Below, one piece after another: positions 26,793 through 36,119 of a DNA stretch of 53,333 nucleotides (position 1 is the stretch's first letter; the number at the start of each line of letters is the position of its first letter). The translations under genes were made by a program, and so were the position numbers. The stretch is from Oscillospiraceae bacterium. GTDB lineage: Bacteria > Bacillota > Clostridia > Oscillospirales > Ruminococcaceae. The notes beneath the pieces were generated by a model that searched no databases, was not told where the DNA came from, and saw nothing but the letters and a program-made list of their open reading frames with translations. The stretch covers positions 1-53,333 of the forward strand of contig JAFSEN010000044.1 of the NCBI GenBank assembly GCA_017435745.1, given 5' to 3'.

Positions 26793-27563
26793 TTATTTGT
26801 TTTTTCTGTCTTCTTCAATAAGAAGTTTGAGAGCTTCAACGGCAACTTTTACGGAATTGCTGGTGTCTTCGCTCATTTTCTGGTCAAGACCGGCGGCTTC
26901 GCGTTCCTGATTCCATACAACGTGGAAGCAGGAACCTGCGCGGCAGCCAAGGGCAGAAGCTACTACAAAAACCGCTGCGGATTCCATTTCGCTTGCTTTT
27001 ACACCAAGGCGCTTCCAGCTTTCCCATTTTTGAAGAAGGTCATAATAGACAGGGGATTTTTCCGGACAATGCTGGCCGTAAAAACTGTCCTTGTTCTGAA
27101 CAATTCCGGTATGGAGAGGAAGGCCAAGGTTTTTGGTGGCTTTTACAAGGCAGTTTGTAATATCAAGATCTGCAACGGCGGGGAATTCGATGGGAGCGTA
27201 TTCAAGAGAAGTGTGCTCAAAACGAATTGCGCCGGTTGCGACAACAATGTCGCCGGACTGTACGTTAATGTCGATTCCGCCGCAGGTACCTGTGCGGATA
27301 AAGGTATCCGCGCCGCATTTATGAAGTTCTTCAACGGCAATGGAAGCGGAAGGACCGCCGATTCCCGTTGAGCAGACGGAAACCTTTTCGCCAAGAAGAT
27401 ATCCGGTCCAAAGGTTGTATTCGCGGTTGTAGGAAACCTGTTTTGCGTCGTCGAAATAAGCGGCAATGGATTCAACCCTTCCCGGATCGCCGGGGATAAT
27501 GCAATAGCGGCCGACATCACCCGGTTTGCAACGTAAATGCATCATATATTCAAGTTCCTGCAT
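26793..27563 (-). CDS. udp: uridine phosphorylase
   Basis: Splits uridine with phosphate to uracil and ribose-1-phosphate in pyrimidine salvage. The 256-residue protein has PGDPGRV at residues 24-30, [16 protein letters not shown] (phosphate and base site), IRTGTCGG and the ribose-binding [10 protein letters not shown] near residue 192. Length and motifs fit the NP-1 family, uridine branch. Single gene with a good AAGGAG site and terminator. Confidence 0.92.
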   Translation of the reverse strand: MQELEYMMHLRCKPGDVGRYCIIPGDPGRVESIAAYFDDAKQVSYNREYNLWTGYLLGEKVSVCSTGIGGPSASIAVEELHKCGADTFIRTGTCGGIDINVQSGDIVVATGAIRFEHTSLEYAPIEFPAVADLDITNCLVKATKNLGLPLHTGIVQNKDSFYGQHCPEKSPVYYDLLQKWESWKRLGVKASEMESAAVFVVASALGCRAGSCFHVVWNQEREAAGLDQKMSEDTSNSVKVAVEALKLLIEEDRKNK

Positions 27564-27646
27564 GGCTTTTTCTCCTTTTTAAACAAATATTTTTCTGATT
27601 ATATTGTAACGCTTAAAGAGGATAATTTCAAGGGAAAGAATAAAAA

Positions 27647-27674
27647 AAGACGGGGCTGAAAGCCCCGTCTTTTT
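27647..27674 (-). terminator. terminator of the HAD lipoprotein gene
   Basis: AAAGACGGGGCT gaa AGCCCCGTCTTTTT; T-runs both ways. Confidence 0.85.
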
Positions 27675-27693
27675 ATGTATCAAATAAGTTCAA

Positions 27694-29286
27694 TTATTTG
27701 ATGTTGTGGTAACCAGCATATTCAGAAACGAAACCGTATTTGAATCCGAGAACGGAATCTTCTTCAGCGGTTTTTACTGCGAACATGTTGATAACTTCTG
27801 CAGTGGTCATGCTGTTGTCAATCATGTACTGAAGCTGCTGTTCGTTTTTGTCTTCTCTGAAGAGAAGTTCTTCGTCTTTGCCGTATCTCATGGTTTTGTC
27901 GGAAGGACGGAGACCACGGAGACCGTATTCGTCACGACCCTGGAGTACGTAGTAGGTATCGCCTGCTGCGTTTGCGGTTGCAAGGTCATATCCGAGAGTA
28001 TCTCTCTGATAAATTGCAAGTTCAGCGATAACGCCGCCGCCGTCGGTTACTTTACGGGATGCACGGTTGAAGTTGATAACGAGTTTAAGGTTTGCATATT
28101 CGGTGCAGAAGTTGTAGTCGCCGGTGGAATCCATGAAGCCAGCGAGAGGACCTGCATTGTAGCGAGGATAAATTACAGCGTTGATAGCATCAACTTTGCC
28201 GCGGCCCTGGGTCTGTGCGCCAAGAGCAACGTCGTCTTTTACCCATTCGCCATCGACGATGAGCCAGCCGTAACCGGTTTCATAGTCGTAGGAGTTGACA
28301 TATTTGCCGTCTTCAAGAGTTCTGCACATTGCGATAACGCCGGTTACATAGTCATGGAGACCGTAAACATCGATTGCAGCACGGATAGGATCGATTGCGG
28401 ATGCGGAGCATACCCAAACGTCAATGCCGTTTGCATCGAGAACTCTGTAGAGTTCAACAAGGTTTTCGGAAACGCCGGTACCGGAAGTCCAGGTGTAGGA
28501 AACAGCGCCAACTTTGGTGCCTTCGCCTGCGGTTGCCCATTCAACTTCGGAAGTTTCTACAGCACCGTAAAGGGTGTGAGAAGCAGCAGCGAGGTCATAA
28601 ACTTCCTGTTCGGTCATGCCGGTGAACCAATAAAGTACCCAAGGATATGCAACTGCAGGGGACTCTGCGTCATAAACGAGGTCATACATGGTACGCATTT
28701 TGGTTGCAAATTCAAGCCACTGTGCGTCAGCCTGAATGGTTGCCTGTGCGGCTTCATCAAGACCTGCAGCAGTGAAGGGGCCGTATTCTTCATAGAGGTA
28801 AGTATATGCTGCGGTGATGTCGTCAATCCAATCCTGGTAAGAACCGTTGCCGTATTCATAAGAGGTAAGGTCGGTGTTGAGGCCTTCGGGGAAATCTTCT
28901 GCATCCTGTGCAAGTTCGGTTGCAAGGATTGCGGGCATTTCTTCGGGGGTGAATGCAAATGCCATTACCTGAAGCTGGTAAACAGCAAGCTGCTCTTCAA
29001 CGTCGAAGATAGAGGTGGTGTTGTCGAAGTCGAATACTACATAGGATGCGCCTTCGGCATAGTTTTCGGAAGCCATACCATACATGTCAACGAAATCGTT
29101 GATAGCTTTTTTGACTTCTTCGGACCAGTTAGCATGTTCTACATGAACAGCTTCGAATGCGGGTTCTTCGGGCTCTTCGGGAGTTTCGGGAACTTCGGGT
29201 TCATCCGGAACTTCGGGTTCGGTTCCGCATGCTGCGAAAGAGAGAACCATTACGAGAGCGAGAAGCATTGCGAGAAGTTTTTTCAT
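27694..29286 (-). CDS. HAD-family phosphatase lipoprotein, phosphorylcholine phosphatase-like
   Basis: A 530-residue lipoprotein: signal peptide with lipidated Cys20 (SFAAC), a repetitive Glu/Pro linker (residues 22-43), then a HAD phosphatase fold. Motif I is VVFDFDNTTS with nucleophile Asp86 and Asp88; motif II is probably the Ser in VWVCSASAIDP; motif IV is probably DSTGDYNF. The layout recalls PchP of Pseudomonas, a secreted phosphorylcholine phosphatase. A role in freeing phosphate or choline outside the membrane is inferred. Well-expressed style codon use, strong AAGGAG site and promoter. Confidence 0.8.
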   Translation of the reverse strand: MKKLLAMLLALVMVLSFAACGTEPEVPDEPEVPETPEEPEEPAFEAVHVEHANWSEEVKKAINDFVDMYGMASENYAEGASYVVFDFDNTTSIFDVEEQLAVYQLQVMAFAFTPEEMPAILATELAQDAEDFPEGLNTDLTSYEYGNGSYQDWIDDITAAYTYLYEEYGPFTAAGLDEAAQATIQADAQWLEFATKMRTMYDLVYDAESPAVAYPWVLYWFTGMTEQEVYDLAAASHTLYGAVETSEVEWATAGEGTKVGAVSYTWTSGTGVSENLVELYRVLDANGIDVWVCSASAIDPIRAAIDVYGLHDYVTGVIAMCRTLEDGKYVNSYDYETGYGWLIVDGEWVKDDVALGAQTQGRGKVDAINAVIYPRYNAGPLAGFMDSTGDYNFCTEYANLKLVINFNRASRKVTDGGGVIAELAIYQRDTLGYDLATANAAGDTYYVLQGRDEYGLRGLRPSDKTMRYGKDEELLFREDKNEQQLQYMIDNSMTTAEVINMFAVKTAEEDSVLGFKYGFVSEYAGYHNIK

Positions 29287-29361
29287 AGTGACACTCCTTA
29301 CATTTTCAGTGTTTCTACACTTCTTTTTAGTAAATACGGGAATACCCCATATTTCAAATTA

Positions 29362-29390
29362 ATGATACTAAATTTCAATAAAAAAGTCAA
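29362..29390 (-). promoter_or_regulatory. promoter of the HAD lipoprotein gene
   Basis: Minus strand TTGACT (29390-29385), 17-bp spacer, TATCAT (29367-29362). Confidence 0.65.
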
Positions 29391-29518
29391 TGATTCTGAA
29401 GGATTTGTGCCCGAAAAGCTTCGTCTTCCGAATAAAACAATTTTAAAAAAACTGTCATATTGCACAAATAAAGACAGGTGTTTCCCGGCCAAACACGCTT
29501 ATTGAAAGCAAAACAAAC

Positions 29519-29551
29519 AAAAAAGCGGCGGAAAAGCTCCGCCGCTTGTTT
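29519..29551 (-). terminator. terminator of the oligopeptide-binding protein gene
   Basis: AAGCGGCGG aaaagct CCGCCGCTT with T-runs on both strands. Confidence 0.8.
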
Positions 29552-29558
29552 TTGTATA

Positions 29559-31118
29559 TCATTCGCAGAATCTGAAGGTTATGTGACCGCCATATACGGA
29601 ATAATCAAGCCCAGAAATATTGGGCGAAACCGCAAAATATGATGTTTCATAAAAAAGGGGAAGAGCGGGCATCGCCTGGAGAAGCATTTGTTCCGCGACG
29701 GAAAAAGATTCCGCCATTCCGGTATAATCCTCTTCCCGGGTTGCAAGGCTTACCGCCTTGCTGAAATCGGAATGATAAAAACCGGTGAAGTTATCCGAAT
29801 CGGTGAAAAAAGAAAAAATTGCGCCCGGGTTATCATATTGGGGAGTAAGGGGAACAAGTGCAAGGTCATAATTTCCGGATGCAATTGCCGAACCGAGTTC
29901 TTCTTCCGTAACGGGAATAAGGTTTATAAAAACAGCAAGGTTATCCTGAACGCTTTTTTGAACAAAGCCCATAGCAGGAATAAATTCTTCCGTACATATT
30001 ATGGTAAGGGAAGTGAGTTTTGTAAGCCCAAGTTCGCCAAGGCCCGCCTTGAAAAGATCCGAAGCCATTTCCGGGTCGAATTCAAAACCGGAAAAAGATT
30101 CTCCGACAATGTTGCGGTAATTATTGCCGTTAAGGGTTACGGAAGGGGGAACATAGGCGTCCGCAATCCGGAAGTTATCCTCGATTTTCGGCGCAAGAAG
30201 AGATTTGTCGATGGCATAGGCAACTGCGCGGCGGATTTTGTTGTTTGAAAGAACGGCATTTTTTGTGTTGAAAGCCATTACCCATGTTGTATTTTCGCTT
30301 TCAAGAATGTTGAATCCTTCTTTTGCAAGATAGTTTCTGTCGGAAGGATTTATTACGGAACAGTCAACCGTTTCGTCAAGAAGGCGGCTGACCGCGTTTG
30401 CTTTCGGGTCGTCCTTAACGAAAAGATAGATGTTTTCATACCCGGTGTTTGCAATTTCGCTGTGTTCGTTGGGTGAAAGAACGTAGCTGTAGTTGTTGAT
30501 ACGGCGGACGTAATATGCTCCGTTGAAAAGGGTGTATGAAAGCCCAAGACCGTAGCGGCCTTTTGTTTCTTCAAAAAATTTGCGGTTGCAGGGCATTGCC
30601 GCGGCGTTTGTAAGAAGATCCGGAAAAAGCGGATCTGCGCTTTCAAGAGTTATTTCAAGTTTGTAATCGCCGATGGTCCTTATTCCGAGAACGTTTTCGT
30701 GGGCTTTTCCGTTAAGATATGCTTCGGCATTTTTTATATTGAAAAAGTCGCTTCGGGAAGGGGCCGAAGTTTCGGGGCTGAAAAGTCTTTGGAAAGCAAA
30801 AAGAAAATCATCCGCGGTAACGGGGGTTTCGCCGTCGTTCCAAAGAAGGCCTTCTTTTATATAAAACGTATAAACAAGCCCGTTTTCGGAAACTTCCCAT
30901 TTTTCGGCAACACCGGGAATAATTCCGCCGTTTTCATCCTTATCAAGAAGCCCCTGGTAACAGTTTTCGACTATTATAAGTTCCGGGTCGCTTCCGGCAA
31001 GCTGGGGGTCAAAGGAATCGACACCCCTTGGAATATCAAAGCCGAGGGTTTTCGGCGCTCCGCAGCCGGAAAGAACAAAACATATAACAAGAACAACCAA
31101 CGCTGTTTTTTTGAGCAC
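29559..31118 (-). CDS. oligopeptide ABC transporter substrate-binding lipoprotein
   Basis: A 519-residue SBP_bac_5 (OppA/DppA) family protein. Signal peptide with lipidated Cys (VLSGC), then SFDPQLAGSDPE, YTFYIKEGLLWNDGETPVTADDFLFAFQR (family hallmark spread over about residues 90-118) and a C-terminal LPLFYETSY. The start is GTG at 31118; an earlier in-frame GTG overlaps the GGAGG site and is rejected. No permease or ATPase genes are next to it, so it is an orphan binding protein serving a transporter elsewhere. Confidence 0.9.
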   Translation of the reverse strand: MLKKTALVVLVICFVLSGCGAPKTLGFDIPRGVDSFDPQLAGSDPELIIVENCYQGLLDKDENGGIIPGVAEKWEVSENGLVYTFYIKEGLLWNDGETPVTADDFLFAFQRLFSPETSAPSRSDFFNIKNAEAYLNGKAHENVLGIRTIGDYKLEITLESADPLFPDLLTNAAAMPCNRKFFEETKGRYGLGLSYTLFNGAYYVRRINNYSYVLSPNEHSEIANTGYENIYLFVKDDPKANAVSRLLDETVDCSVINPSDRNYLAKEGFNILESENTTWVMAFNTKNAVLSNNKIRRAVAYAIDKSLLAPKIEDNFRIADAYVPPSVTLNGNNYRNIVGESFSGFEFDPEMASDLFKAGLGELGLTKLTSLTIICTEEFIPAMGFVQKSVQDNLAVFINLIPVTEEELGSAIASGNYDLALVPLTPQYDNPGAIFSFFTDSDNFTGFYHSDFSKAVSLATREEDYTGMAESFSVAEQMLLQAMPALPLFYETSYFAVSPNISGLDYSVYGGHITFRFCE

Positions 31119-31160
31119 GCGAAAAAACACCTCCGTTCTTTTAAAAATATATTACAATAT

Positions 31161-31189
31161 ATATTAACATCGAACCGCCCATTTTACAA
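31161..31189 (-). promoter_or_regulatory. promoter of the oligopeptide-binding protein gene
   Basis: Minus strand TTGTAA (31189-31184), 17-bp spacer, TAATAT (31166-31161). Confidence 0.6.
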
Positions 31190-31243
31190 TGAAGAAAAAA
31201 TGAATTTTAAAAAGAAAATAATAAAATCTTAAAGAATTTTCTG

Positions 31244-31272
31244 TTGTATTGGAAATTGATTTTTGTTATACT
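31244..31272 (+). promoter_or_regulatory. promoter of the zinc-ribbon/CD225 gene cluster
   Basis: TTGTAT (31244-31249), 17-bp spacer, TATACT (31267-31272). Confidence 0.65.
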
Positions 31273-31303
31273 GGTTTTAAAGGAAAAAGGGAGGGAAAAA
31301 ACG

Positions 31304-31672
31304 GTGTACTGTTCTAAATGCGGAACCGAAATTCCGGAAGGAGTATGGTTTTGTCCGAACTGCGGAGAAAAAACCGAAGCACCGCAAAACTGCTATAAAG
31401 GCGAATTTTATGAAAATGCGCCGGCAGATTATAAAGAACCGCTGAACACCTCTCTCTGGATAATTCTTGGGATTCTTTCCTCGCTTTTCTGCTGTCTTAT
31501 CGGCGGAATCGGAACAACGGTTTATGCCGCAAAAGCAAGCGGAAACGTTGGCGCCGGAGATATTGAACAGGCAAAGGAAAATCTTAAAACAGCAAAAGGA
31601 TGGTTTATTGCAACCATGATAATCGCAGCTATAGAGTTCGTTTTCGGATTGCTTATAGCTTTGATAGGATAA
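31304..31672 (+). CDS. zinc-ribbon CD225/dispanin family membrane protein
   Basis: A 122-residue protein starting at GTG 31304 behind GGGAGGG. Residues 1-22 form a zinc ribbon (YCSKCG...WFCPNCG). After a short acidic linker come two hydrophobic segments separated by a polar loop, the CD225/dispanin layout (NTSLWIILGILSSLFCCLIGG, then AKENLKTAKGW and the second helix). The family is named after interferon-induced membrane proteins; the bacterial function is unknown. First of three linked genes. Confidence 0.8.
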   Translation: MYCSKCGTEIPEGVWFCPNCGEKTEAPQNCYKGEFYENAPADYKEPLNTSLWIILGILSSLFCCLIGGIGTTVYAAKASGNVGAGDIEQAKENLKTAKGWFIATMIIAAIEFVFGLLIALIG

Positions 31673-31697
31673 AATTGTTTTTCAGGAGGCGAAATTT

Positions 31698-32198
31698 ATG
31701 AATTGCAAAAATTGCGGAGCAGAACTTGGCGAAGGTTCGGTATTCTGCGGAAACTGCGGAATGAAAGTTGAACAGGAACCTTTTTATAAAGAACCTGCGC
31801 AGCCCGTTTATGAAGAACCCGTTCAGGGCGAATATCACCAGGAAACTTACAGCGAATATCAGGAACAGGGTTCCTATGTTCCTCCGGTAATGCCGGAATA
31901 TCCTGCGGAACCGGTTGTTCCTGCAGAAAAACCCAACACAGTCCTTTGGATCGTTCTTTCGGCGGTTGAAATTTTCACCTGCTGCCAGATAACCGGTATT
32001 ATAAGCCTTATCTTTGCGATCCTCGGACATATTTCACTTGAAAAAGGCGATTTTGCGGATGCAGAATCCAAAATCAAAATTGCAAAAACAAGCTTCTGGA
32101 TCGGCCTTGGACTCGGCATTCTCTTTGTTCTGGCATACATCGTGCTCTTTGCCCTCGGAATTGCTGCGGGAATTACCGAAGAAATTCTTTATTATTGA
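31698..32198 (+). CDS. second zinc-ribbon CD225/dispanin family membrane protein
   Basis: A 166-residue paralogue-like neighbour of the protein at 31304: zinc ribbon CKNCG...FCGNCG at residues 3-22, a Tyr/Glu/Pro-rich linker (residues 25-80), then two hydrophobic segments with AKTSFWIGLGLGI as second helix. AGGAGGCG precedes the ATG. The longer linker and weak identity suggest old divergence rather than a recent duplication. Its stop overlaps the next start by one base. Confidence 0.8.
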   Translation: MNCKNCGAELGEGSVFCGNCGMKVEQEPFYKEPAQPVYEEPVQGEYHQETYSEYQEQGSYVPPVMPEYPAEPVVPAEKPNTVLWIVLSAVEIFTCCQITGIISLIFAILGHISLEKGDFADAESKIKIAKTSFWIGLGLGILFVLAYIVLFALGIAAGITEEILYY

Positions 32199-32602
32199 TG
32201 AAAAAACGGATTTTTACAACCCTGGCGGCGGCTTTTTTTGCCGCCGCCGCTCTTATATATCTCTATTTTACCGGCGAAGGGGAAGGCGCGGGGATACCCT
32301 GTATGTTCCACCAGATAACCGGTTTTTACTGCAGCGGCTGCGGTTCATCAAGGGCGCTGCGTTCAATACTTCACCTTGATTTTTACCGGGCGCTGCGCTA
32401 TAACGCAATATTCACCCTTTTTCTTCCGTTTCTTGCAGTTTATTTCTGCGCGCTTTTTTACAGCTATATCCGCTTAGGAAGAGATAAAATTTCGGAAAAA
32501 ATTTCCATGAAATTTGTCTGGGCGCTTATTGTAATCGCCGTTCTTTACGGAATTTTGCGTAACATTCCGGCTTTCGGTTTTCTTGCGCCGACAGTTATCT
32601 GA
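32198..32602 (+). CDS. DUF2752 membrane protein
   Basis: A 134-residue protein with three hydrophobic segments and the DUF2752 hallmark CMFHQITGFYCSGCGSSRALRS at about residues 35-56 (Cys pair CxxC followed by SRA). Function unknown; the family often lies next to CD225 genes in Clostridia, as here. The ATG at 32198 shares a base with the preceding TGA; an in-frame TTG one codon earlier is possible. Confidence 0.82.
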   Translation: MKKRIFTTLAAAFFAAAALIYLYFTGEGEGAGIPCMFHQITGFYCSGCGSSRALRSILHLDFYRALRYNAIFTLFLPFLAVYFCALFYSYIRLGRDKISEKISMKFVWALIVIAVLYGILRNIPAFGFLAPTVI

Positions 32603-32636
32603 ATTTGCGGGGTTATTCCAAAATCCGCTTTTCCGG

Positions 32637-32665
32637 TTGACTTTATTTTGAATAGGGTCTATAAT
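32637..32665 (+). promoter_or_regulatory. promoter of the cobalamin-controlled operon
   Basis: TTGACT (32637-32642), 17-bp spacer, TATAAT (32660-32665). Transcription would start about 15-20 bases before the riboswitch. Confidence 0.8.
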
Positions 32666-32688
32666 GCTTTTTAGAAATTTAATATCAG

Positions 32689-32863
32689 CGATTTTTATGG
32701 CCGCAAATTTTTGCGGTAAAAAGGAACGCGGTTAAAATCCGCGGCTGCTCCCTCAGCTGTAATTGCCGACGGAAAAAGCATTTTATCCACTGCCTTTTTG
32801 GCGGGAAGGAAGCTTTTTTCGGCTGAAGCATAAGCCAGAAGACTTGCCATAAAAATATTGCGT
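32689..32863 (+). promoter_or_regulatory. cobalamin riboswitch
   Basis: The closing stem pairs ATTTTTATGGC (32691-32701) with GCCATAAAAAT. Between are the conserved elements: AAGGAACGCGGTTAAAATCC, GCGGCTGCTCCCTCAGCTGTAA, CCACTG, GGCGGGAAGG and the B12 box AAGCCAGAAGACTTGCC at 32832-32848. This aptamer binds adenosylcobalamin or related cobamides. With the terminator at 32909 it should turn the operon off when cobalamin is plentiful. Confidence 0.93.
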
Positions 32864-32908
32864 GGGAATTCATTGGGAAAGGATGAATACCAAGCGGTTT
32901 TTAATAAG

Positions 32909-32939
32909 CTTGCGGTCCTTTTTCGGGGCCGCTTTTTTT
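32909..32939 (+). terminator. riboswitch-controlled terminator
   Basis: GCGGTCC ttttt CGGGGCCGC followed by T7, downstream of the aptamer and upstream of the first gene; expression platform by attenuation. Confidence 0.8.
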
Positions 32940-32967
32940 ATTGTCATAAAAGAGAGGATTTTGAAAA

Positions 32968-33546
32968 ATGAAAAAGATTTTTGCAATGATTCTTGTAATA
33001 TGCGTTCTTCTTTCGGGGTGTCAAAACGATCTTCCCGCAAGCGGCGATTCCTTCAGCGGTTTTGAAGGATATACCCAGGAACTTACCCAGCAGGAACTTG
33101 AAAATGCAATGAAATCCGGAAAGGTCGAACTTGAAAACCGCCCGGATGAAAATATCTGTTATATAAGTATAACCTGCAAAACCGCAATTGAAAGCGGCGA
33201 ACTTTCCGATTCAATGCTTTCTATCCTTCCGGAAAACGGAGTTGTGCTCGAAAGTTTCGAGCTTGAATATGAGGAAGGCGCAACGGTTTTTGATGTTTTT
33301 GCCGAAGCGGTCCGTGAAAACAAAATCCACATGGAATATACCGGAACAAAAACCGTTCCCTATATAGAAGGCGTTGCAAATCTTTATGAATTCGACTGCG
33401 GCCCTCTTTCCGGCTGGATGTACCAGGTAAACGGCTGGTTCCCAAGTTTTTCTCTCGGCCAGTACAAAATTGAGCGCGGCGACCATATCGAAATAATCTA
33501 CACCTGCGATCTCGGCGACGACGTCGGCGACACTTATCAGCATTAA
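32968..33546 (+). CDS. DUF4430 lipoprotein, probable cobamide-capturing component
   Basis: A 192-residue lipoprotein: signal peptide with lipidated Cys18 (LLSGC), an Asp/Glu-rich stretch, and a C-terminal DUF4430 domain (YIEGVANLYEFDCGPLSGW near residue 135, then QVNGWFPS and IEIIYT). DUF4430 is related to the beta domain of intrinsic factor and transcobalamin. First gene behind a cobalamin riboswitch and followed at once by a complete ECF transporter, so a surface cobamide receptor is the best guess. It ends with an acidic tail. Confidence 0.85.
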   Translation: MKKIFAMILVICVLLSGCQNDLPASGDSFSGFEGYTQELTQQELENAMKSGKVELENRPDENICYISITCKTAIESGELSDSMLSILPENGVVLESFELEYEEGATVFDVFAEAVRENKIHMEYTGTKTVPYIEGVANLYEFDCGPLSGWMYQVNGWFPSFSLGQYKIERGDHIEIIYTCDLGDDVGDTYQH

Positions 33547-33570
33547 TTAAAAAAGAAGGAAACGGAAAAA

Positions 33571-34473
33571 ATGTCATCAGAGAAATCGATGAAAACCGAA
33601 TCGGGTCTTTCCCTCTATCACCCCTGGGTAAGTTTCATTTACTTTGCGGCGGTGATCGCGGGAACCCTTCTTTTTATCCACCCGGTTTTTGTGGCGGTTT
33701 CTTTGTGCTGCGCAATTTTTTCCGCGGCTTTGATAAACGGCAAAAAAAGCGTTTTAACCGTTCTCGGTTTCGGTGTTCCGATGTTTGTTTTTATTGCCCT
33801 TGCAAACCCGCTTTTTAACCACAGAGGGGCGACGATTCTTTTTTATCTTTTCGACAATCCAATCACTTTTGAAGCGATAGTTTACGGAATTGTTTCCGCG
33901 GGAATGATGTTTGCGGCGGTGGTCTGGTTCACCTGTTACAACACCGTTGTAACTTCAGACAAATTTATCTATATTTTCGGAAGGATACTTCCTTCAATAG
34001 CGCTTATCGTTTCGATGACCCTTTCGCTTATCCCAAGGCTTATTGAACAGATAAAAATAATCGCCGATTCCCAAAGAAGCATCGGTCTTGACTGGAAAAG
34101 CGGAAATGTGAAACAAAGAATACGTTCCGGCGCAAGGGTGCTTTCAATTCTTGTAAGCTGGGCGCTGGAAGATGCGGTTATAACCGCGGATTCAATGCGC
34201 GCAAGAGGTTACGGACAGCAAAAACGAAGCACTTTTTCGATTTTCCGTTTTGGAAAAAAGGATGCAAAAATGCTTGCGCTGATTTTGATACTTTTTGCAG
34301 CGGAGATTTTCGCATATATAAGCGGCCGGGGAACAATGGAATTTTATCCTGCAATGGTGTTCCCGGAAATTGATTTGACAGATATATTGATTTACGTTTT
34401 GTATATAACGCTTGGAATTTTACCGGCAGTAATTCAGATTAAGGAGGACTTGAAATGGAAGCAGTTAAAGTAA
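33571..34473 (+). CDS. ecfT: ECF transporter T component (EcfT/CbiQ family)
   Basis: A 300-residue membrane protein with about six hydrophobic segments. The cytoplasmic coupling region carries the Ala-Arg-Gly motif MRARGYGQ near residue 210; this group contacts the ATPase pair. HPWVSFIYF at the N-terminus is common in the CbiQ family. AAGAAGGA precedes the ATG. Its end overlaps the ATPase gene by 19 bases. Confidence 0.9.
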   Translation: MSSEKSMKTESGLSLYHPWVSFIYFAAVIAGTLLFIHPVFVAVSLCCAIFSAALINGKKSVLTVLGFGVPMFVFIALANPLFNHRGATILFYLFDNPITFEAIVYGIVSAGMMFAAVVWFTCYNTVVTSDKFIYIFGRILPSIALIVSMTLSLIPRLIEQIKIIADSQRSIGLDWKSGNVKQRIRSGARVLSILVSWALEDAVITADSMRARGYGQQKRSTFSIFRFGKKDAKMLALILILFAAEIFAYISGRGTMEFYPAMVFPEIDLTDILIYVLYITLGILPAVIQIKEDLKWKQLK

Positions 34474-36119
34474 AAAATTTCGGCTTCGATTATGCAATCG
34501 GCAACGAAACAGCCCTCCGCGACATCAGCTTCACCGTAAACGAAGGGGAATTTATTGTGGTTTGCGGTCCTTCCGGCTGCGGAAAATCCACCCTTTTAAA
34601 AAGCCTTAAGCCCCAGCTTAAACCCAACGGAACCACAAGAGGAACGGTTGAATTTTACGGCGAGGACGTTTATTCCCTTCCGGAAGAAAAAACCGCGGGC
34701 GAAATCGGTTTTGTAATGCAAAATCCGGACGCCCAAATCGTTACCGATAAAGTCTGGCACGAACTTGCTTTCGGGCTTGAAAATCTTGGGGTTGCAACTC
34801 CAATAATCAGAAGCCGCGTTGCCGAAATGGCAAACTATTTCGGGATCCACAACTGGTTCCGAAAGAAAACCGCGGAACTTTCCGGCGGACAGAAGCAGCT
34901 TCTTAATCTTGCTTCAATAATGCTCATGCAGCCGAAGCTTCTTATTCTTGACGAACCTTCGAGCCAGCTTGACCCCATTGCCGCAAGGGAATTTCTTGAA
35001 AACGTACGCAAAATAAATCTTGAACTCGGTACAACCATAATTATAACCGAGCACAACCTTGAGGAAGTTTACGGCTATGCGGACAAAGTTATGCTCATGG
35101 AAGAGGGAACAATAAAAAAATTCCTTCCGCCCCAGGAAATGGCCCAGTATCTTGCAACAAACGAGCACGAGGGAATGTATAAGGCTTTGCCCACCCCCGC
35201 AAAAATGTACGGAAGCGTGCTCAAAGGCGATTGCCCGCTTAGCATTGTTGAGGGAAGAAGCTGGTTCGGCCGTCTTGTTGACGAAAAACATCCGGAATCT
35301 CCGGTTCTTTGCGAACAGGAAAGACCCGCGGAAAAGGTCATCGATGTTTCGGAAGTTTGGTTCCAGTATGAAAAAGGTTCCGACCCGGTGCTCAGAGATC
35401 TTTCCCTTTCTGTAAGAAAAGGCGAAATCTGTTCAATTCTCGGCGGAAACGGCGCGGGAAAAACCACAATGCTTTCTGTTATTTCCCAAAAACGCAAATA
35501 TAATATGGGAAGCATAAAGATTTGCGGAAAGGAACTGAGCAAATATAAAGGCGGCGAGCTTTTTGAGCACAATATGGCCGTTCTTCCCCAAAACCCACAG
35601 TCACTTTTTGTTTTCGAAACACTTCGCCGCGACCTTGAAGAAATTTTTGCCGGCAAAAAGCTTTCAAAAGAGGAAATTGAAAAAAGAGTTTTGGATATGG
35701 CAAAGAAAATGGAAATCGATTCGCTTCTTGAACGCCATCCTTATGACCTTTCCGGCGGAGAGATGCAAAAGGCTGCCCTTGCAAAAATTCTTCTTCTTGA
35801 ACCTAAAATTCTTCTTCTTGACGAACCGACAAAGGGCATGGATGCTCTTTCCAAAGAAAATATGGGCAATATTCTTCGTGAACTTGCCGCAGAAGGAAAA
35901 ACCGTGTTCATGGTAACCCATGACATTGAATTTTGTGCAAAATATTCGGATCATTGCATGCTTTTCTTCGACGGTTATATTGTTTCGGAAGGCACCCCGA
36001 AAAAGTTCTTTTCCGAAAACAGCTTTTATACAACGGCTGCAAGCCGCATGACAAGACATCTTGTGCAGAATATTATTACTTGCGAGGAAGGTGAAAAGCT
36101 TTGCAGAAGCCTTCTTTAA
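34455..36119 (+). CDS. ECF transporter ATPase, two ABC domains fused (EcfA-A')
   Basis: A 554-residue protein with two complete ABC domains. First: Walker A GPSGCGKST near residue 38, signature LSGGQKQ, Walker B LLILDEPSSQLDP. Second: Walker A GGNGAGKTT near residue 335, signature LSGGEMQ, Walker B ILLLDEPTKGMD. Both sets look catalytically intact. It energises the T and S components. AAGGAGG precedes the ATG within ecfT; overlap with the S component is also 19 bases, so the three are translationally coupled. Confidence 0.93.
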   Translation: MEAVKVKNFGFDYAIGNETALRDISFTVNEGEFIVVCGPSGCGKSTLLKSLKPQLKPNGTTRGTVEFYGEDVYSLPEEKTAGEIGFVMQNPDAQIVTDKVWHELAFGLENLGVATPIIRSRVAEMANYFGIHNWFRKKTAELSGGQKQLLNLASIMLMQPKLLILDEPSSQLDPIAAREFLENVRKINLELGTTIIITEHNLEEVYGYADKVMLMEEGTIKKFLPPQEMAQYLATNEHEGMYKALPTPAKMYGSVLKGDCPLSIVEGRSWFGRLVDEKHPESPVLCEQERPAEKVIDVSEVWFQYEKGSDPVLRDLSLSVRKGEICSILGGNGAGKTTMLSVISQKRKYNMGSIKICGKELSKYKGGELFEHNMAVLPQNPQSLFVFETLRRDLEEIFAGKKLSKEEIEKRVLDMAKKMEIDSLLERHPYDLSGGEMQKAALAKILLLEPKILLLDEPTKGMDALSKENMGNILRELAAEGKTVFMVTHDIEFCAKYSDHCMLFFDGYIVSEGTPKKFFSENSFYTTAASRMTRHLVQNIITCEEGEKLCRSLL